Positions 1 to 7,419 of a DNA stretch of 9,658 nt are shown piece by piece (the first letter of the stretch is position 1; each line of letters begins with the position of its first letter). A program made the translations under genes and the position numbers. This stretch comes from Thermodesulfobacteriota bacterium (GTDB lineage Bacteria > Desulfobacterota > QYQD01). The notes below the pieces were generated by a model. It did not search any database. It saw nothing but the letters and a program-made list of their open reading frames with translations, and was not told the origin of the DNA. The DNA is taken from NCBI GenBank assembly GCA_030017815.1, contig JASEGX010000085.1, positions 1 to 9,658 on the forward strand, written 5' to 3'.

Positions 1-309
1 CCAGCTAACCATCGTCGCCTTGGTAGGCCATTACCCTACCAACTAGCTAATGGTCCGCAGGCTCATCTCCAAGCAGTAGCTTGCATGCAGAGGCCACCTT
101 TAATCCCGCCTGCTCACGCAGACAGAATGTTACCAGGTATTAGCCCGCCTTTCGGCGGGTTATCCCTGACCCGGAGGTAGATTACCTACGTGTTACTCAC
201 CCGTACGCCACTTTACTCTCTCGAGCAAGCCCGAGATTTCTCGTACGACTTGCATGTGTTAAGCACGCCGCCAGCGTTCATTCTGAGCCAGGATCAAACT
301 CTTCAGTTT
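1..309 (-). rRNA. rrs: 16S ribosomal RNA, 5' part only
   Basis: The complement reads as the 5' domain of a bacterial 16S rRNA. It has the conserved AGAGTTTGATCCTGGCTCAG primer site at about 281-302, followed by the GAACGCTGGCGGCGTGC and ACGGGTGAGTAACACGT blocks. By alignment to the E. coli 5' end (AAATTGAAGAGTTTGATC) the mature 5' end falls near 309. Only about 300 nt are present, and the rest lies beyond the left edge. The V1/V2 sequence looks deltaproteobacterial by eye, but I could not search it. The gene lies downstream of tyrS on the same strand and has its own promoters. Confidence 0.97.
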
Positions 310-365
310 AAAATGGTAAACTGCAATTTATTTAATTTAGGGCTCGCCTGTATCTGGCTATTCAG

Positions 366-378
366 TTTTCAAAGAGCA
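366..378 (-). promoter_or_regulatory. boxA-like antitermination site in the rRNA leader
   Basis: The minus strand reads TGCTCTTTGAAAA, close to the bacterial rrn boxA consensus TGCTCTTTAACA. It sits between promoter P2 and the 16S 5' end, where the NusB/NusE antitermination element of rRNA leaders normally lies. The assignment rests on motif and position only. Confidence 0.65.
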
Positions 379-394
379 AGCTTCAGTTATTTAA

Positions 395-423
395 ATTTTA
401 TACTATGCAATGAATTCTGTCAA
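395..423 (-). promoter_or_regulatory. rRNA operon promoter P2 (sigma70-like)
   Basis: On the minus strand a perfect -35 TTGACA (418-423) is followed after 17 nt by TAAAAT (395-400). An alternative -10, TATAAA, overlaps it at 15-nt spacing. It is the promoter nearest to the 16S gene. Confidence 0.7.
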
Positions 424-451
424 GCTTCTTTATCCCTTACGAGAAGAGGTG

Positions 452-479
452 ATTCTAACAAATTATTGGGGTTTGTCAA
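452..479 (-). promoter_or_regulatory. rRNA operon promoter P1 (sigma70-like)
   Basis: On the minus strand TTGACA (474-479) is followed after 16 nt by TAGAAT (452-457). With P2 it forms the tandem promoter pair typical of rRNA operons. It lies in the AT-rich gap after tyrS, so rRNA synthesis need not depend on read-through from tyrS. Confidence 0.7.
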
Positions 480-530
480 GGCTTTTTTAATTTTTTCTGT
501 TGATTTATATCTATTGGTAATTATTAGTAA

Positions 531-1754
531 TTACTTAAATATAATCCTCTGAAAGCGCCTTTTGCCTACTTTTATAATATATTCCCCTGCGGGCAAAATT
601 GACTTATCAACATCTTCCACACGCCGGCCATCTATCTCCACCGCACCCTGCTTAATAAGCCTCCGGGCCTCAGACGTGCTCTGGCAAAGACCCGTTTCTT
701 TAAGTAGCCGTGGCAGCCAGATGTTATCTCCCGAAGCCCTCTCAAAAACTACCTCTTCTATATCTGTTGGTATCTCGCGCAGACTAAACTGTGCCTCAAA
801 CGCCTCGGCAGCCCGCTTGGCCTCAGGCATTCCATGAAATCTGGCCGCCAGTTCCACGGCCAGGCGTTTCTTAATCTCCCTTGGGTGGTCCTCACCCGAA
901 GCCATTTTTTTCTTCAACTGATCTACTCCCGGGGCGGCAACATCACTCAACAACTCATAATAACGAAACATTAGTTCATCTGAGATAGACATGATCTTCC
1001 CGAACATCTCTTTAGGCGGCTCAGTGATACCTATATAGTTGTTAAGAGACTTGCTCATTTTGTTCGCGCCGTCCAGCCCCACTAACAGCGGCATGGTTAT
1101 AACTATCTGGGGATCTTGCCCGTATAGCCTTTGCAGCTCACGCCCCACCAGCAGGTTAAACTTCTGATCGGTTCCCCCGATCTCTACATCGGCCACTAAG
1201 ACAACCGAGTCATATCCTTGCATCAATGGATATAGGAACTCATGGATACTAATGGGCTTCTGGGTCACAAAACGTTTATGAAAATCCTCGCGCTCCAACA
1301 TCCTTGCCACGGTATATTGTGCAGCCAGCTCAATGAGCTGCATGGCGGACAGTTTCTCCATCCACGCGCTATTGAAAACTATCTTCGTCTTTTCCGGGTC
1401 CAGTATCTTGAATATCTGCTCTTTATAGGTTTCCGCATTAGCGGCCACCTCTTCACGGGTCAAGGCCTTTCGGGTCTCTGACTTACCTGAAGGATCGCCG
1501 ATCATTCCAGTATAATCACCGATTAGAAAGAAAATCTCATGGCCCAAGTCCTGGAAGTGCTTCATCTTCTGTATCAGCACGGTATGGCCCAGGTGTAAGT
1601 CCGGTGCCGTCGGATCAAAACCGGCCTTGACCTTCAGAGGGACACCTGTTTTCTCTGACTCCAGCAACTTACGCCGCAGATCATCCTCTTGTATAATCTC
1701 AACCGCTCCTCGGCTGATACCGGCGACTGCGGACTCGATATCCCTGGCGCTCAT
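531..1754 (-). CDS. tyrS: tyrosyl-tRNA synthetase
   Basis: This cytoplasmic enzyme charges tRNA-Tyr with tyrosine using ATP. The 407-residue protein has the usual length. It carries the class I signatures HLGH at 54-57 (HIGH motif) and KMSKS at 232-236, a GGTDQKFN tyrosine-site block at about 193-200, and a C-terminal S4 RNA-binding domain at about 347-404. The PTAPDLHLGH form fits the TyrS type 2 clade. The ATG start overlaps the stop codon of the upstream phosphodiesterase gene as TAATG, which suggests translational coupling. It is the last protein gene before the rRNA operon. I see nothing broken or unusual in it. Confidence 0.97.
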   Translation of the reverse strand: MSARDIESAVAGISRGAVEIIQEDDLRRKLLESEKTGVPLKVKAGFDPTAPDLHLGHTVLIQKMKHFQDLGHEIFFLIGDYTGMIGDPSGKSETRKALTREEVAANAETYKEQIFKILDPEKTKIVFNSAWMEKLSAMQLIELAAQYTVARMLEREDFHKRFVTQKPISIHEFLYPLMQGYDSVVLVADVEIGGTDQKFNLLVGRELQRLYGQDPQIVITMPLLVGLDGANKMSKSLNNYIGITEPPKEMFGKIMSISDELMFRYYELLSDVAAPGVDQLKKKMASGEDHPREIKKRLAVELAARFHGMPEAKRAAEAFEAQFSLREIPTDIEEVVFERASGDNIWLPRLLKETGLCQSTSEARRLIKQGAVEIDGRRVEDVDKSILPAGEYIIKVGKRRFQRIIFK

Positions 1755-2566
1755 TAATCCCTCGCCCCTTCTTTTTCAAGCCAGACCTGTACCCTTTCTA
1801 TTCGCACACAGCCGCCTGATTCCTTGTCTATCTCTAAAACAACCCCCTGCAATTGTATATCCTTTTTAGCCACCTCCAGCTTACGGGGTACCTGTGTAAG
1901 AAACCGCTCGATGGCTATTTCCTTCTTCATGCCTATAACCGAATCCACAGAGCCGGTCATGCCGACATCGGTTATATAGGCAGTCCCCTGAGGCAATATC
2001 CTTTCATCAGCCGTCTGTATATGGGTATGCGTGCCCAAGACAGCGCTTATCCGGCCGTCCAGAAACCATCCCAGAGCCACTTTTTCTGAAGTGGCCTCGG
2101 CATGAAAATCTAATATTACGATCTTGACTTCTTTCTTTAGTGTCTCAATCTCCTTTTCTGCCACGCGAAAAGGACAATCCAGGTTACCCATATATACCCG
2201 TCCCTGAAGGTTAAGAACGCCTATGGGATCTCCTCCCCGCGTACGGATCACCGTACCGCCTCGCCCAGGCAAGCCAGGAGGATAATTGGCGGGTCGCAGC
2301 AGTCTCTCACTTCCTGACAAATATCCCGATATCTCCTTTTTGGCCCAGACATGGTTGCCCGAAGTCAATACATGTATCCCATTACTCAAAAGCTCATCCG
2401 CTACCTGCGGCGTTATCCCGATGCCTCCGGCCGCATTCTCGCCGTTAGCTATAACCAGGTCTATGCCGTAACTCCCGACTATCTCCGGTACGAGATGACG
2501 CACACCATTGCGGCCGGGGCTACCTATGACGTCTCCAATAAATAATACCTTGATCTTATTTGGCAT
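1754..2566 (-). CDS. ymdB: YmdB/TIGR00282-family metallophosphoesterase
   Basis: The 270-residue protein matches the YmdB family. The B. subtilis member is a dinuclear-metal cyclic-nucleotide phosphodiesterase that affects biofilm and nanotube behaviour. Visible metal-site motifs are GDVIGSPGR with D12, NGENAAGG with E43 and N44, GNHVW with N71 and H72, DFHAEATSEK with H155, and GTHTHIQTAD with H180 and H182. No signal peptide is visible. Its start lies inside the last codons of rny, an 11-bp overlap, so the two are probably co-translated. The rny-ymdB neighbourhood is also found in Firmicutes, which supports both calls. The substrate in this organism is unknown. Confidence 0.93.
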   Translation of the reverse strand: MPNKIKVLFIGDVIGSPGRNGVRHLVPEIVGSYGIDLVIANGENAAGGIGITPQVADELLSNGIHVLTSGNHVWAKKEISGYLSGSERLLRPANYPPGLPGRGGTVIRTRGGDPIGVLNLQGRVYMGNLDCPFRVAEKEIETLKKEVKIVILDFHAEATSEKVALGWFLDGRISAVLGTHTHIQTADERILPQGTAYITDVGMTGSVDSVIGMKKEIAIERFLTQVPRKLEVAKKDIQLQGVVLEIDKESGGCVRIERVQVWLEKEGARD

Positions 2567-4121
2567 ATTCTACAGCCCTGGTTTCCCTTATGACGGTTAC
2601 CTTGATCTGCCCCGGATACGTCATCTCAGATTCTATCTTTTTAGCAATATCCCGGCACATTAAGACGGCAGCGGCATCTGAAACCGCCCCGCTATCCACA
2701 ATAATTCGCACTTCCCGGCCAGCCTGTATAGCAAAAGACTTATTAACACCGGGACAAGAATTTGCAATCCTCTCCAGGTCAGTCAGCCGCTGAACATAGC
2801 TTGCCAGGGTTTCCTTCCTGGCTCCGGGCCTGGCCCCGGACAAGGCATCGGCTGCCTGAACCAGGACGGCCAGAACACTCTCCGAAGGAACGTCTTCATG
2901 GTGGGCCGCAATAGCGTTTACAACCTGACCGGACTCGCCATGCTTCTTAGCCAGGTCAGCGCCGATCAAGGCATGGGGTCCCTCTATCTCGTGATCCACG
3001 GCCTTACCTATGTCATGTAACAAGCCGGTCCTCTTGGCCCTCTTTATATTCAACCCCAGCTCAGCAGCCATAATACCGCACAAAAAAGCAACTTCTAACG
3101 AGTGTTGCAACATATTCTGCCCGTAGCTGGTTCGATATTTAAGCTTACCTATAAGCTTAACCAACTCCGGGTGGAAGCCGTGCACCCCGACATCAAAGGT
3201 GGCCTGCTCTCCGGCCTCTTTTATGGACACCTCCACCTCTTGGCCCACCTTTTCCACAACTTCCTCTATCCGGGCCGGGTGTATCCGTCCATCCGCTATT
3301 AATCTCTCCAGGGCTATCCTGGCCACTTCCCGCCGAACGGGATTAAATCCGGACAGTATAACCGCCTCCGGTGTATCATCAATGATCAAATCCACGCCGG
3401 TAGCGGCCTCAATGGCCCTGATATTGCGCCCTTCACGCCCGATAATTCGCCCCTTCATCTCCTCATTAGGCAAATTTACCACAGAAACTGTCTTTTCAGC
3501 GACATAATCTCCGGCATAGCGCGCAATCGCCAGGGAAATTATCTCTTTTGCCTTTTTATCTGCGGTTTCTTTGGTATCGTTCTCTATTTTTTTCAACAAC
3601 TTGGCCGCATCTGTCCGCGCCTCTTCTTCAACCTGCCGGAGAAAAAGTCCTTTGGCCTCTTCTGTAGAAAGCCCGGATATCCTTTCAAGCTGTCGTCTTT
3701 CTTCCTCGATCAATACGTGATACTCTTGTGCCTTTTCGGCCATCAGCTTTTCCTGACGTTGTAGTTCCTTTTCCCTCCGCATGTTATCCAGTTCTTTTTG
3801 ATCCATGAGGGCAAGCTTATTATCAAAGTTTTCCTCTTTTTGCGCCAGGCGTTTTTCTATAAGCTGCAGTTCGGCCTTTCTTTCCTTGGCCTCCTTTTCC
3901 ATCTCCAACTTTGCCTGGTAATGTTCATCTCTAGCCTGTAGGGTGGCCTCCCGGCGTTCGGTCTCGCCCTTCTTTTTGGCCTCCTCAATAATTCTTTCAG
4001 CCAATCTCTCGGCAGATTCCAGCTTGGCTTCTACTACTTTTTTACGGATTAAAAAGCCCAGAACGGCTCCCAGACAGGCAGCCAATATAACGAAAGATAC
4101 AATTACCAGTGTAGTGCTCAA
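2556..4121 (-). CDS. rny: ribonuclease Y
   Basis: RNase Y is a membrane-anchored endoribonuclease that starts mRNA decay. In order the protein shows an N-terminal transmembrane helix (about residues 5-25), a long charged coiled coil (about 30-190), a KH domain around GRIIGREGRNIR (about 224-235), and an HD domain with LLHDIGKA, where H369/D370 bind metal. I place the start at the TTG at 4119-4121, which gives 521 residues (family about 510-520), because AAAGGGGGT lies about 10 nt upstream and the protein then begins directly with the membrane helix. An in-frame TTG at 4179-4181 would add 20 residues but has no clear ribosome binding site. The gene overlaps ymdB downstream, and 6S RNA lies upstream. 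Confidence 0.95.
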   Translation of the reverse strand: MSTTLVIVSFVILAACLGAVLGFLIRKKVVEAKLESAERLAERIIEEAKKKGETERREATLQARDEHYQAKLEMEKEAKERKAELQLIEKRLAQKEENFDNKLALMDQKELDNMRREKELQRQEKLMAEKAQEYHVLIEEERRQLERISGLSTEEAKGLFLRQVEEEARTDAAKLLKKIENDTKETADKKAKEIISLAIARYAGDYVAEKTVSVVNLPNEEMKGRIIGREGRNIRAIEAATGVDLIIDDTPEAVILSGFNPVRREVARIALERLIADGRIHPARIEEVVEKVGQEVEVSIKEAGEQATFDVGVHGFHPELVKLIGKLKYRTSYGQNMLQHSLEVAFLCGIMAAELGLNIKRAKRTGLLHDIGKAVDHEIEGPHALIGADLAKKHGESGQVVNAIAAHHEDVPSESVLAVLVQAADALSGARPGARKETLASYVQRLTDLERIANSCPGVNKSFAIQAGREVRIIVDSGAVSDAAAVLMCRDIAKKIESEMTYPGQIKVTVIRETRAVEYAK

Positions 4122-4172
4122 ATGCCAGGCACCCCCTTTGCTGATTAAATTTAGTGATACCGGTTCAGCCAC

Positions 4173-4200
4173 AAAATACAAACAATCTGAACATAATCAA
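4173..4200 (-). promoter_or_regulatory. possible rny promoter
   Basis: On the minus strand TTGATT (4195-4200) is followed after 16 nt by TATTTT (4173-4178). That is about 50 nt upstream of the preferred TTG start of rny. Each box matches the consensus at 4 of 6 positions, so the call is weak. Read-through from the zapBA-6S transcript is an alternative. Confidence 0.3.
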
Positions 4201-4512
4201 TTATTACACATAGATGGGCAAGATGACGGGTGTAAAGGAGAGAAGATGGAAAGAGGATCGGTCGTTAATGTTTCAGGTCAGGAAAGCACAGGTCAAGGCT
4301 TAACCCTTTTAAGAGGACATCTTATTAATTTGATCTCAACCACTATTGTTAGCCATACTAGCGCTGCCTTTTAAAACTCAAGACCATTAACCAAAAAACA
4401 ATACTGGATACCATCAAGCAACCTTGACAAAATCCAGCCTTCTTTCCTTGTGCAGTCACCCGTTATCATCTTTTAACTTTGTTATATGTAAACCCTTTTC
4501 GGGATATTGCTA
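4201..4512. other. 6S-to-rny intergenic region with no recognised gene
   Basis: About 310 bp separate the 3' end of 6S RNA from the rny promoter candidate. Both strands are interrupted by stops, and the one open plus-strand frame crossing it has no convincing start and runs on from antisense rny sequence. A weak CCC-GAAAA-GGG hairpin lies just after the 6S 3' end on the minus strand but lacks a T-tract. I found no tRNA, attC site or strong terminator. It could hold an rny leader or a processing site. Confidence 0.5.
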
Positions 4513-4699
4513 AATCCCCCCGCCCCAATGCCGTGCTAGTAGATTTATCGAACCTAGTCTCTTAAGTGGGCGTCGCTCATTACTCTTTCAGGCTTTCTCC
4601 GCTTGTAGGCAGAGCCATGCTCACCAGAGCTCTGGCGACCCCCTAGGCCGACAATGTTGGCTCAAAAATACCACTAGTCACCAACATCGCAGGGGGAAC
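4513..4699 (-). ncRNA. ssrS: 6S RNA
   Basis: 6S RNA imitates an open promoter and sequesters sigma70 RNA polymerase in stationary phase. On the minus strand a closing stem pairs TCCCCCTGC (4689-4697) with GCGGGGGGA (4515-4523) over nine consecutive positions, counting one G-U pair. The apical arm carries GGTGAGCATGGCTC, GCGGAGAAAGCCTGAAA and GCGACGCCCAC, closely matching the E. coli 6S blocks GGTGAGCATGCTC, CCGAGAAGCC and GCGACGACAC. The length of about 187 nt is typical. It lies directly after zapA, the conserved proteobacterial position. The 5' end is only about 5 nt past the zapA stop, so it may be cut from the zapBA transcript. The ends are inferred from the stem. Confidence 0.88.
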
Positions 4700-4704
4700 T
4701 TCCA

Positions 4705-4983
4705 TTAAGCTTGTGTATCGATTACCTCTATCAGCCTCTTTGACTTCTCGGTCATAAGGCCGCGATAATCTTCGAACTCCTTCTTAATCTGATAATAATC
4801 GCTGGCTATATCCAGAGCGGCCAGCATAATTATTTTGTGGTCAGATATATTTTTAACCCTGGCCTGTACTTCTTCAACCTTGGTCTTTAAATAATTAACG
4901 ATGTCCTGTGCATCCTCACGCTGAGGGGCAACTCTAAACTGAAACTCCTGACCAAGTATCTCAACCGTGATTATCCTAGTCAC
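4705..4983 (-). CDS. zapA: cell division protein ZapA
   Basis: ZapA crosslinks and stabilises FtsZ filaments at the septal ring. The 92-residue protein has the family layout: an N-terminal beta segment (residues 1-20, ITVEILGQEFQFRV), a helical dimer head with DAQDIVNYLKTKVEEV, the IIMLAALDIASDYYQ stretch at about 51-65, and a C-terminal coiled-coil helix. The start is GTG with TAGG about 7 nt upstream. The neighbours fit: a ZapB-like coiled coil immediately upstream and 6S RNA immediately downstream. It is probably transcribed from the promoter before the zapB-like gene. Confidence 0.92.
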   Translation of the reverse strand: MTRIITVEILGQEFQFRVAPQREDAQDIVNYLKTKVEEVQARVKNISDHKIIMLAALDIASDYYQIKKEFEDYRGLMTEKSKRLIEVIDTQA

Positions 4984-5010
4984 TCAACCTACCACAGGAC
5001 AAATACAAAT

Positions 5011-5241
5011 CTATCCGGAAACCTCGATCTCCTCTAGCTTGCCTAATAACGAGTTTACCCTCGTACATACCTCATCCCGCTCAGACTGCAACCTCTCTGT
5101 TTCACTTTGAAGCCTTTTTAATTCTTCTTCCAATCTCCCTTGAATACTCTGTAATCCCGCCTTCTCCATTTTTAACTCATTATAAGCGGCAAGCAGTTTT
5201 TCAACCCGCTCTTCTAACCGGCCAAATTCCTCAGCGCCCAT
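5011..5241 (-). CDS. zapB: ZapB-like coiled-coil cell division protein
   Basis: This 76-residue, acidic, almost wholly alpha-helical protein has heptad-like leucines (RLEERVEKLLAAYNELK, then LEEELKRLQSETERLQ), so essentially the whole chain is predicted coiled coil. ZapB is a small coiled coil that bridges ZapA-FtsZ to the nucleoid terminus. The assignment rests on size, coiled-coil character and position 27 bp upstream of zapA, because coiled-coil sequence alone is not diagnostic. The ATG has AAAGG about 7 nt upstream and a sigma70-like promoter just before it. Confidence 0.75.
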   Translation of the reverse strand: MGAEEFGRLEERVEKLLAAYNELKMEKAGLQSIQGRLEEELKRLQSETERLQSERDEVCTRVNSLLGKLEEIEVSG

Positions 5242-5276
5242 CGTTGAACCTTTCTTTTATCAAGCCTTTCAGTTGA

Positions 5277-5306
5277 AATATAATCGTTCTAACTTTGAAA
5301 AGTCAA
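5277..5306 (-). promoter_or_regulatory. promoter of the zapB-zapA-6S block
   Basis: On the minus strand TTGACT (5301-5306) is followed after 18 nt by TATATT (5277-5282), about 35 nt before the ATG of the ZapB-like gene. It is the best sigma70 match in this intergenic region. It lies just after the stop of the TPR gene, separating that gene from the division block. Confidence 0.65.
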
Positions 5307-5315
5307 GGTATTTCC

Positions 5316-6005
5316 TTAGCTTTCAGGCGAGACTTTTGGCCCGGTCAACTGGGCTGTTTCCCACTCCGCCAGCGGCCGATAGGGATTTTTAAGGCCATCC
5401 ATGGACAAGACCTTTTTATAAGCATCCATGGCCTTGGCTGGGTCGCCCATCATCCTGTAGGTACGACCTAAAGAAAGGTAGGCTAATCCCGCCAGATCTC
5501 CGTCAGGCGTGGCGGCCATGCCAAAATATCGAAGGGCAGCGGGGTAATCTTTTTTCATTTTAAAGCAATAGCCCAGGGAGAGCGAAATAACGGGGCGCAG
5601 TGCGTGGTCTTCCGGTAACCCCTCCAGAGAGCTTTCATAAGCCCTTATCGCCCGGTCTAAATTACCCTCTCTGTAGTAAATATTGCCTATTTCCAGACCC
5701 GCCAGCCGGCCGGCTTTCGTATCCGGGTATTCTTTTGCCAGCTTCTCCAATGCCGGGGTCATTTGATCCGGGCCTTGCCTTATAGCCTTTTCATACATAG
5801 CCAGGGCCTCGGCATTGCTGTGTCCGGTATAAGCTGTCCAACCGGCCCAGCCGGCCACAATAAAAAGCGCCGCTGCCAATGGCCACAGAATAATCTTAAT
5901 CCGGTCCTTAACATGCTGCCATTGTGGTATTAAATCGCCCCTATCTTCTGACCCGCTCTTTGAACAACCAGGGCACTTTTTAAACAGTTTTGGGTTTTCC
6001 GACAT
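5316..6005 (-). CDS. membrane-anchored TPR-repeat protein
   Basis: No specific family is recognised. The 229-residue protein has a cytoplasmic N-terminal stretch with a CPGC pair (residues 11-14), which could bind metal or be redox-active but lacks a second pair. One transmembrane helix follows at about 36-58 (IKIILWPLAAALFIVAGWAGW). After it come tetratricopeptide-like repeats at about 67-95, 101-130, 138-165 and 173-202, each with A/G-Y and A-hydrophobic spacing. The layout (N-in, one helix, TPRs outside) recalls YfgM-type or other periplasmic TPR scaffolds for envelope complexes, but sequence alone does not settle this. The start is ATG with a strong AGAGGAGG upstream. It is divergent from thi4. 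Confidence 0.8.
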   Translation of the reverse strand: MSENPKLFKKCPGCSKSGSEDRGDLIPQWQHVKDRIKIILWPLAAALFIVAGWAGWTAYTGHSNAEALAMYEKAIRQGPDQMTPALEKLAKEYPDTKAGRLAGLEIGNIYYREGNLDRAIRAYESSLEGLPEDHALRPVISLSLGYCFKMKKDYPAALRYFGMAATPDGDLAGLAYLSLGRTYRMMGDPAKAMDAYKKVLSMDGLKNPYRPLAEWETAQLTGPKVSPES

Positions 6006-6039
6006 CTATTCCTCCTCTCTAACCTGACTGATAAATATA

Positions 6040-6069
6040 TTTATACCTAAATCCGGGCAATATTGCCAA
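6040..6069 (-). promoter_or_regulatory. promoter of the TPR gene overlapping a palindrome
   Basis: On the minus strand TTGGCA (6064-6069) is followed after 18 nt by TATAAA (6040-6045), about 35 nt before the ATG. A perfect 12-bp palindrome, GGCAATATTGCC (6056-6067), overlaps the -35 box and could be a small operator. No regulator is known here. Confidence 0.55.
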
Positions 6070-6199
6070 ATTAAATTTGACACTACTGATGAATCCTGTT
6101 AATTAACTCTGCGGTTTCTTTATAAAGAAGCTGTCCGGCCAGTACATAACTTAGACCAACTTGTTCTGGGGTTGATTTTGCTTTTTTGGAGGAAGTAAC

Positions 6200-6976
6200 A
6201 TGCCGTTAGATGAAATTTTTATCAGCAAGGCTATATTAAACCGGTACTTTGAAAAATTCTCTTCTTGTATGGAATTAGATGTAGCCATAGTGGGCGCCGG
6301 GCCGTCTGGAATGCTTGCGGCTTATCGTCTGGCCAAGGCCGGAAGGAAGGTCGCCATATTCGAGCGCAAATTGAGCATAGGCGGAGGCATGTGGGGCGGT
6401 GGCATGCTTTTTAACGAGATAGTCGTCCAGAAGGAAGGAAAGCGCATTTTAGACGAGCTGGGAATTAGAACGGCAGATTATGAAGACGGCTATTACACGG
6501 CAGATGCCGTGGAAGCGGTCACCACGCTCTGCTCTCGCGCCTGCCAGGCCGGAGCCCGGGTTTTTAACTGTATAACCGTGGAAGATGTTATGGTACGCGA
6601 AAACAGGGTCTGCGGGCTGGTAATAAATTGGACGGCCGTGGATATGGCCGGCCTTCACGTCGATCCCCTGGCTATACGGGCACAGTATGTGGTGGATGCC
6701 ACCGGACATGCCACCGAGGTTATGAAGGTTATCGAGCGAAAGGTGGGGGCTAATCTGCTTACGGAAACCGGTCGTGTTATCGGCGAAAAATCCATGTGGG
6801 CGGAGGTAGCCGAAGAAAATACCTTAAAGAATACTAAAGAGGCCTTTCCGGGGGTATTTGTGACGGGCATGGCTGCCAACGCCACCTTTGGCTCCTACCG
6901 CATGGGCCCAATTTTTGGCGGGATGCTTCTTTCCGGGGAGAAAGTGGCCGCTATAATCAACGAAAAGCTGTCTTAG
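6200..6976 (+). CDS. thi4: Thi4-type thiazole synthase (sulfide-dependent ADP-thiazole synthase)
   Basis: This FAD/NAD-type fold enzyme makes the ADP-thiazole precursor of thiamine from NAD, glycine and a sulfur source. The 258 residues include the dinucleotide motif VGAGPSGMLAAYR (31-43), GGGMWGGGMLF (61-71), and the C-terminal VTGMAANATFGSYRMGPIFGGML block. The sulfur-donor position (Cys205 in the suicidal yeast enzyme) corresponds to MAGLHVDPL, with His at 153. This is the archaeal/anaerobe version, which uses free sulfide and turns over, and it fits a sulfidic anaerobe. The start is ATG after TTTTTGGAGG. The upstream region holds only weak promoter-like boxes and no recognisable TPP riboswitch. 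The gene stands alone, divergent from the TPR gene. Confidence 0.93.
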   Translation: MPLDEIFISKAILNRYFEKFSSCMELDVAIVGAGPSGMLAAYRLAKAGRKVAIFERKLSIGGGMWGGGMLFNEIVVQKEGKRILDELGIRTADYEDGYYTADAVEAVTTLCSRACQAGARVFNCITVEDVMVRENRVCGLVINWTAVDMAGLHVDPLAIRAQYVVDATGHATEVMKVIERKVGANLLTETGRVIGEKSMWAEVAEENTLKNTKEAFPGVFVTGMAANATFGSYRMGPIFGGMLLSGEKVAAIINEKLS

Positions 6977-7002
6977 AGAAAAATAGGATCAGGCCCGCGG
7001 GG

Positions 7003-7362
7003 TCATGCAGCAAAGATCTCTTTTTTCGTCAGCACATCTTTTTTAATAAAATCTATCGCCTCCGTCATAGCTGCGATCACGTTTTCCCGAAAATCACCGG
7101 CGATGACCAGGATCATCAGGTCGTCGCCGACATAAAACCGGCCTTCCCTTACCTCTGCCAAAAACTCAACTATGCCCGGCTTATTCTTTATCTCCTGTAA
7201 GACCTGTGCCAGTCTTTGTTGATCCACTTTTACTTCCACGGCTGAGACTTGCTGTCCCCCGCGCGAAGTCGCGCGGACCAGGCCATTATGACACAGGATC
7301 ATTCCGGCGTCCGCAATTTTTGGATGGGCCTTGATCTTCTCTATTAATTTTTCCGCCTTCAT
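7003..7362 (-). CDS. moaE: MoaE-like molybdopterin synthase large subunit
   Basis: MoaE with MoaD converts cyclic pyranopterin monophosphate into molybdopterin in Mo/W cofactor synthesis. The 119-residue protein shows GMILCHNGLVR near the N terminus, the GRFYVGDDLMILVIAGDFREN core, and a C-terminal AIDFIKKDVLTKKE in which the two lysine clusters match the family's catalytic lysines. It resembles the compact MoaE variant of sulfate reducers. I chose the ATG at 7360-7362. The open frame extends 15 codons further upstream, but GGAGG at about 7377-7381 lies in that extension, 14 nt before the ATG. The gene is convergent with thi4. Its upstream DNA is cassette-array sequence from about 7420. A TAGAAT box (7411-7416) could act as a -10, without a good -35. 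Confidence 0.85.
   Translation of the reverse strand: MKAEKLIEKIKAHPKIADAGMILCHNGLVRATSRGGQQVSAVEVKVDQQRLAQVLQEIKNKPGIVEFLAEVREGRFYVGDDLMILVIAGDFRENVIAAMTEAIDFIKKDVLTKKEIFAA
7296..7350. repeat. 55-bp direct repeat, copy 1 (inside moaE)
   Basis: These 55 bases within the 5' part of intact moaE are identical to 9604-9658, the last 55 bases of the window. The base before each copy differs (a at 7295, c at 9603), so the left boundary of identity is exact. The right boundary cannot be seen because the second copy runs off the window. Confidence 0.97.
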
Positions 7363-7419
7363 AAAGATATTTATTTCCTCCTGCCTATTTAATTTAACGT
7401 TCAACAAGTTATTCTACAG

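Noticed and set aside
517..534. AT-rich inverted repeat at the end of tyrS as a terminator
   Set aside because: The stem GTAATTA/TAATTAC has a single G-C pair and no T-tract follows on the minus strand, so it is not a convincing intrinsic terminator.
190..552. Plus-strand open frame over the 16S gene and its promoters
   Set aside because: It is antisense to rRNA and to the AT-rich promoter region, with no ribosome binding site or recognisable protein.
3199..4374. Plus-strand open frames antisense to rny and its leader
   Set aside because: The minus strand clearly encodes RNase Y with all expected domains. The plus-strand translations are low-complexity mirror products.
6006..6199. TPP riboswitch upstream of thi4 (ACCTGACTGATAAAT at about 6021-6035 looks faintly similar)
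   Set aside because: The paired CTGAGA block and the conserved GGATAATGCCAGCGTAGG-like core are absent, and the spacing to thi4 does not fit.
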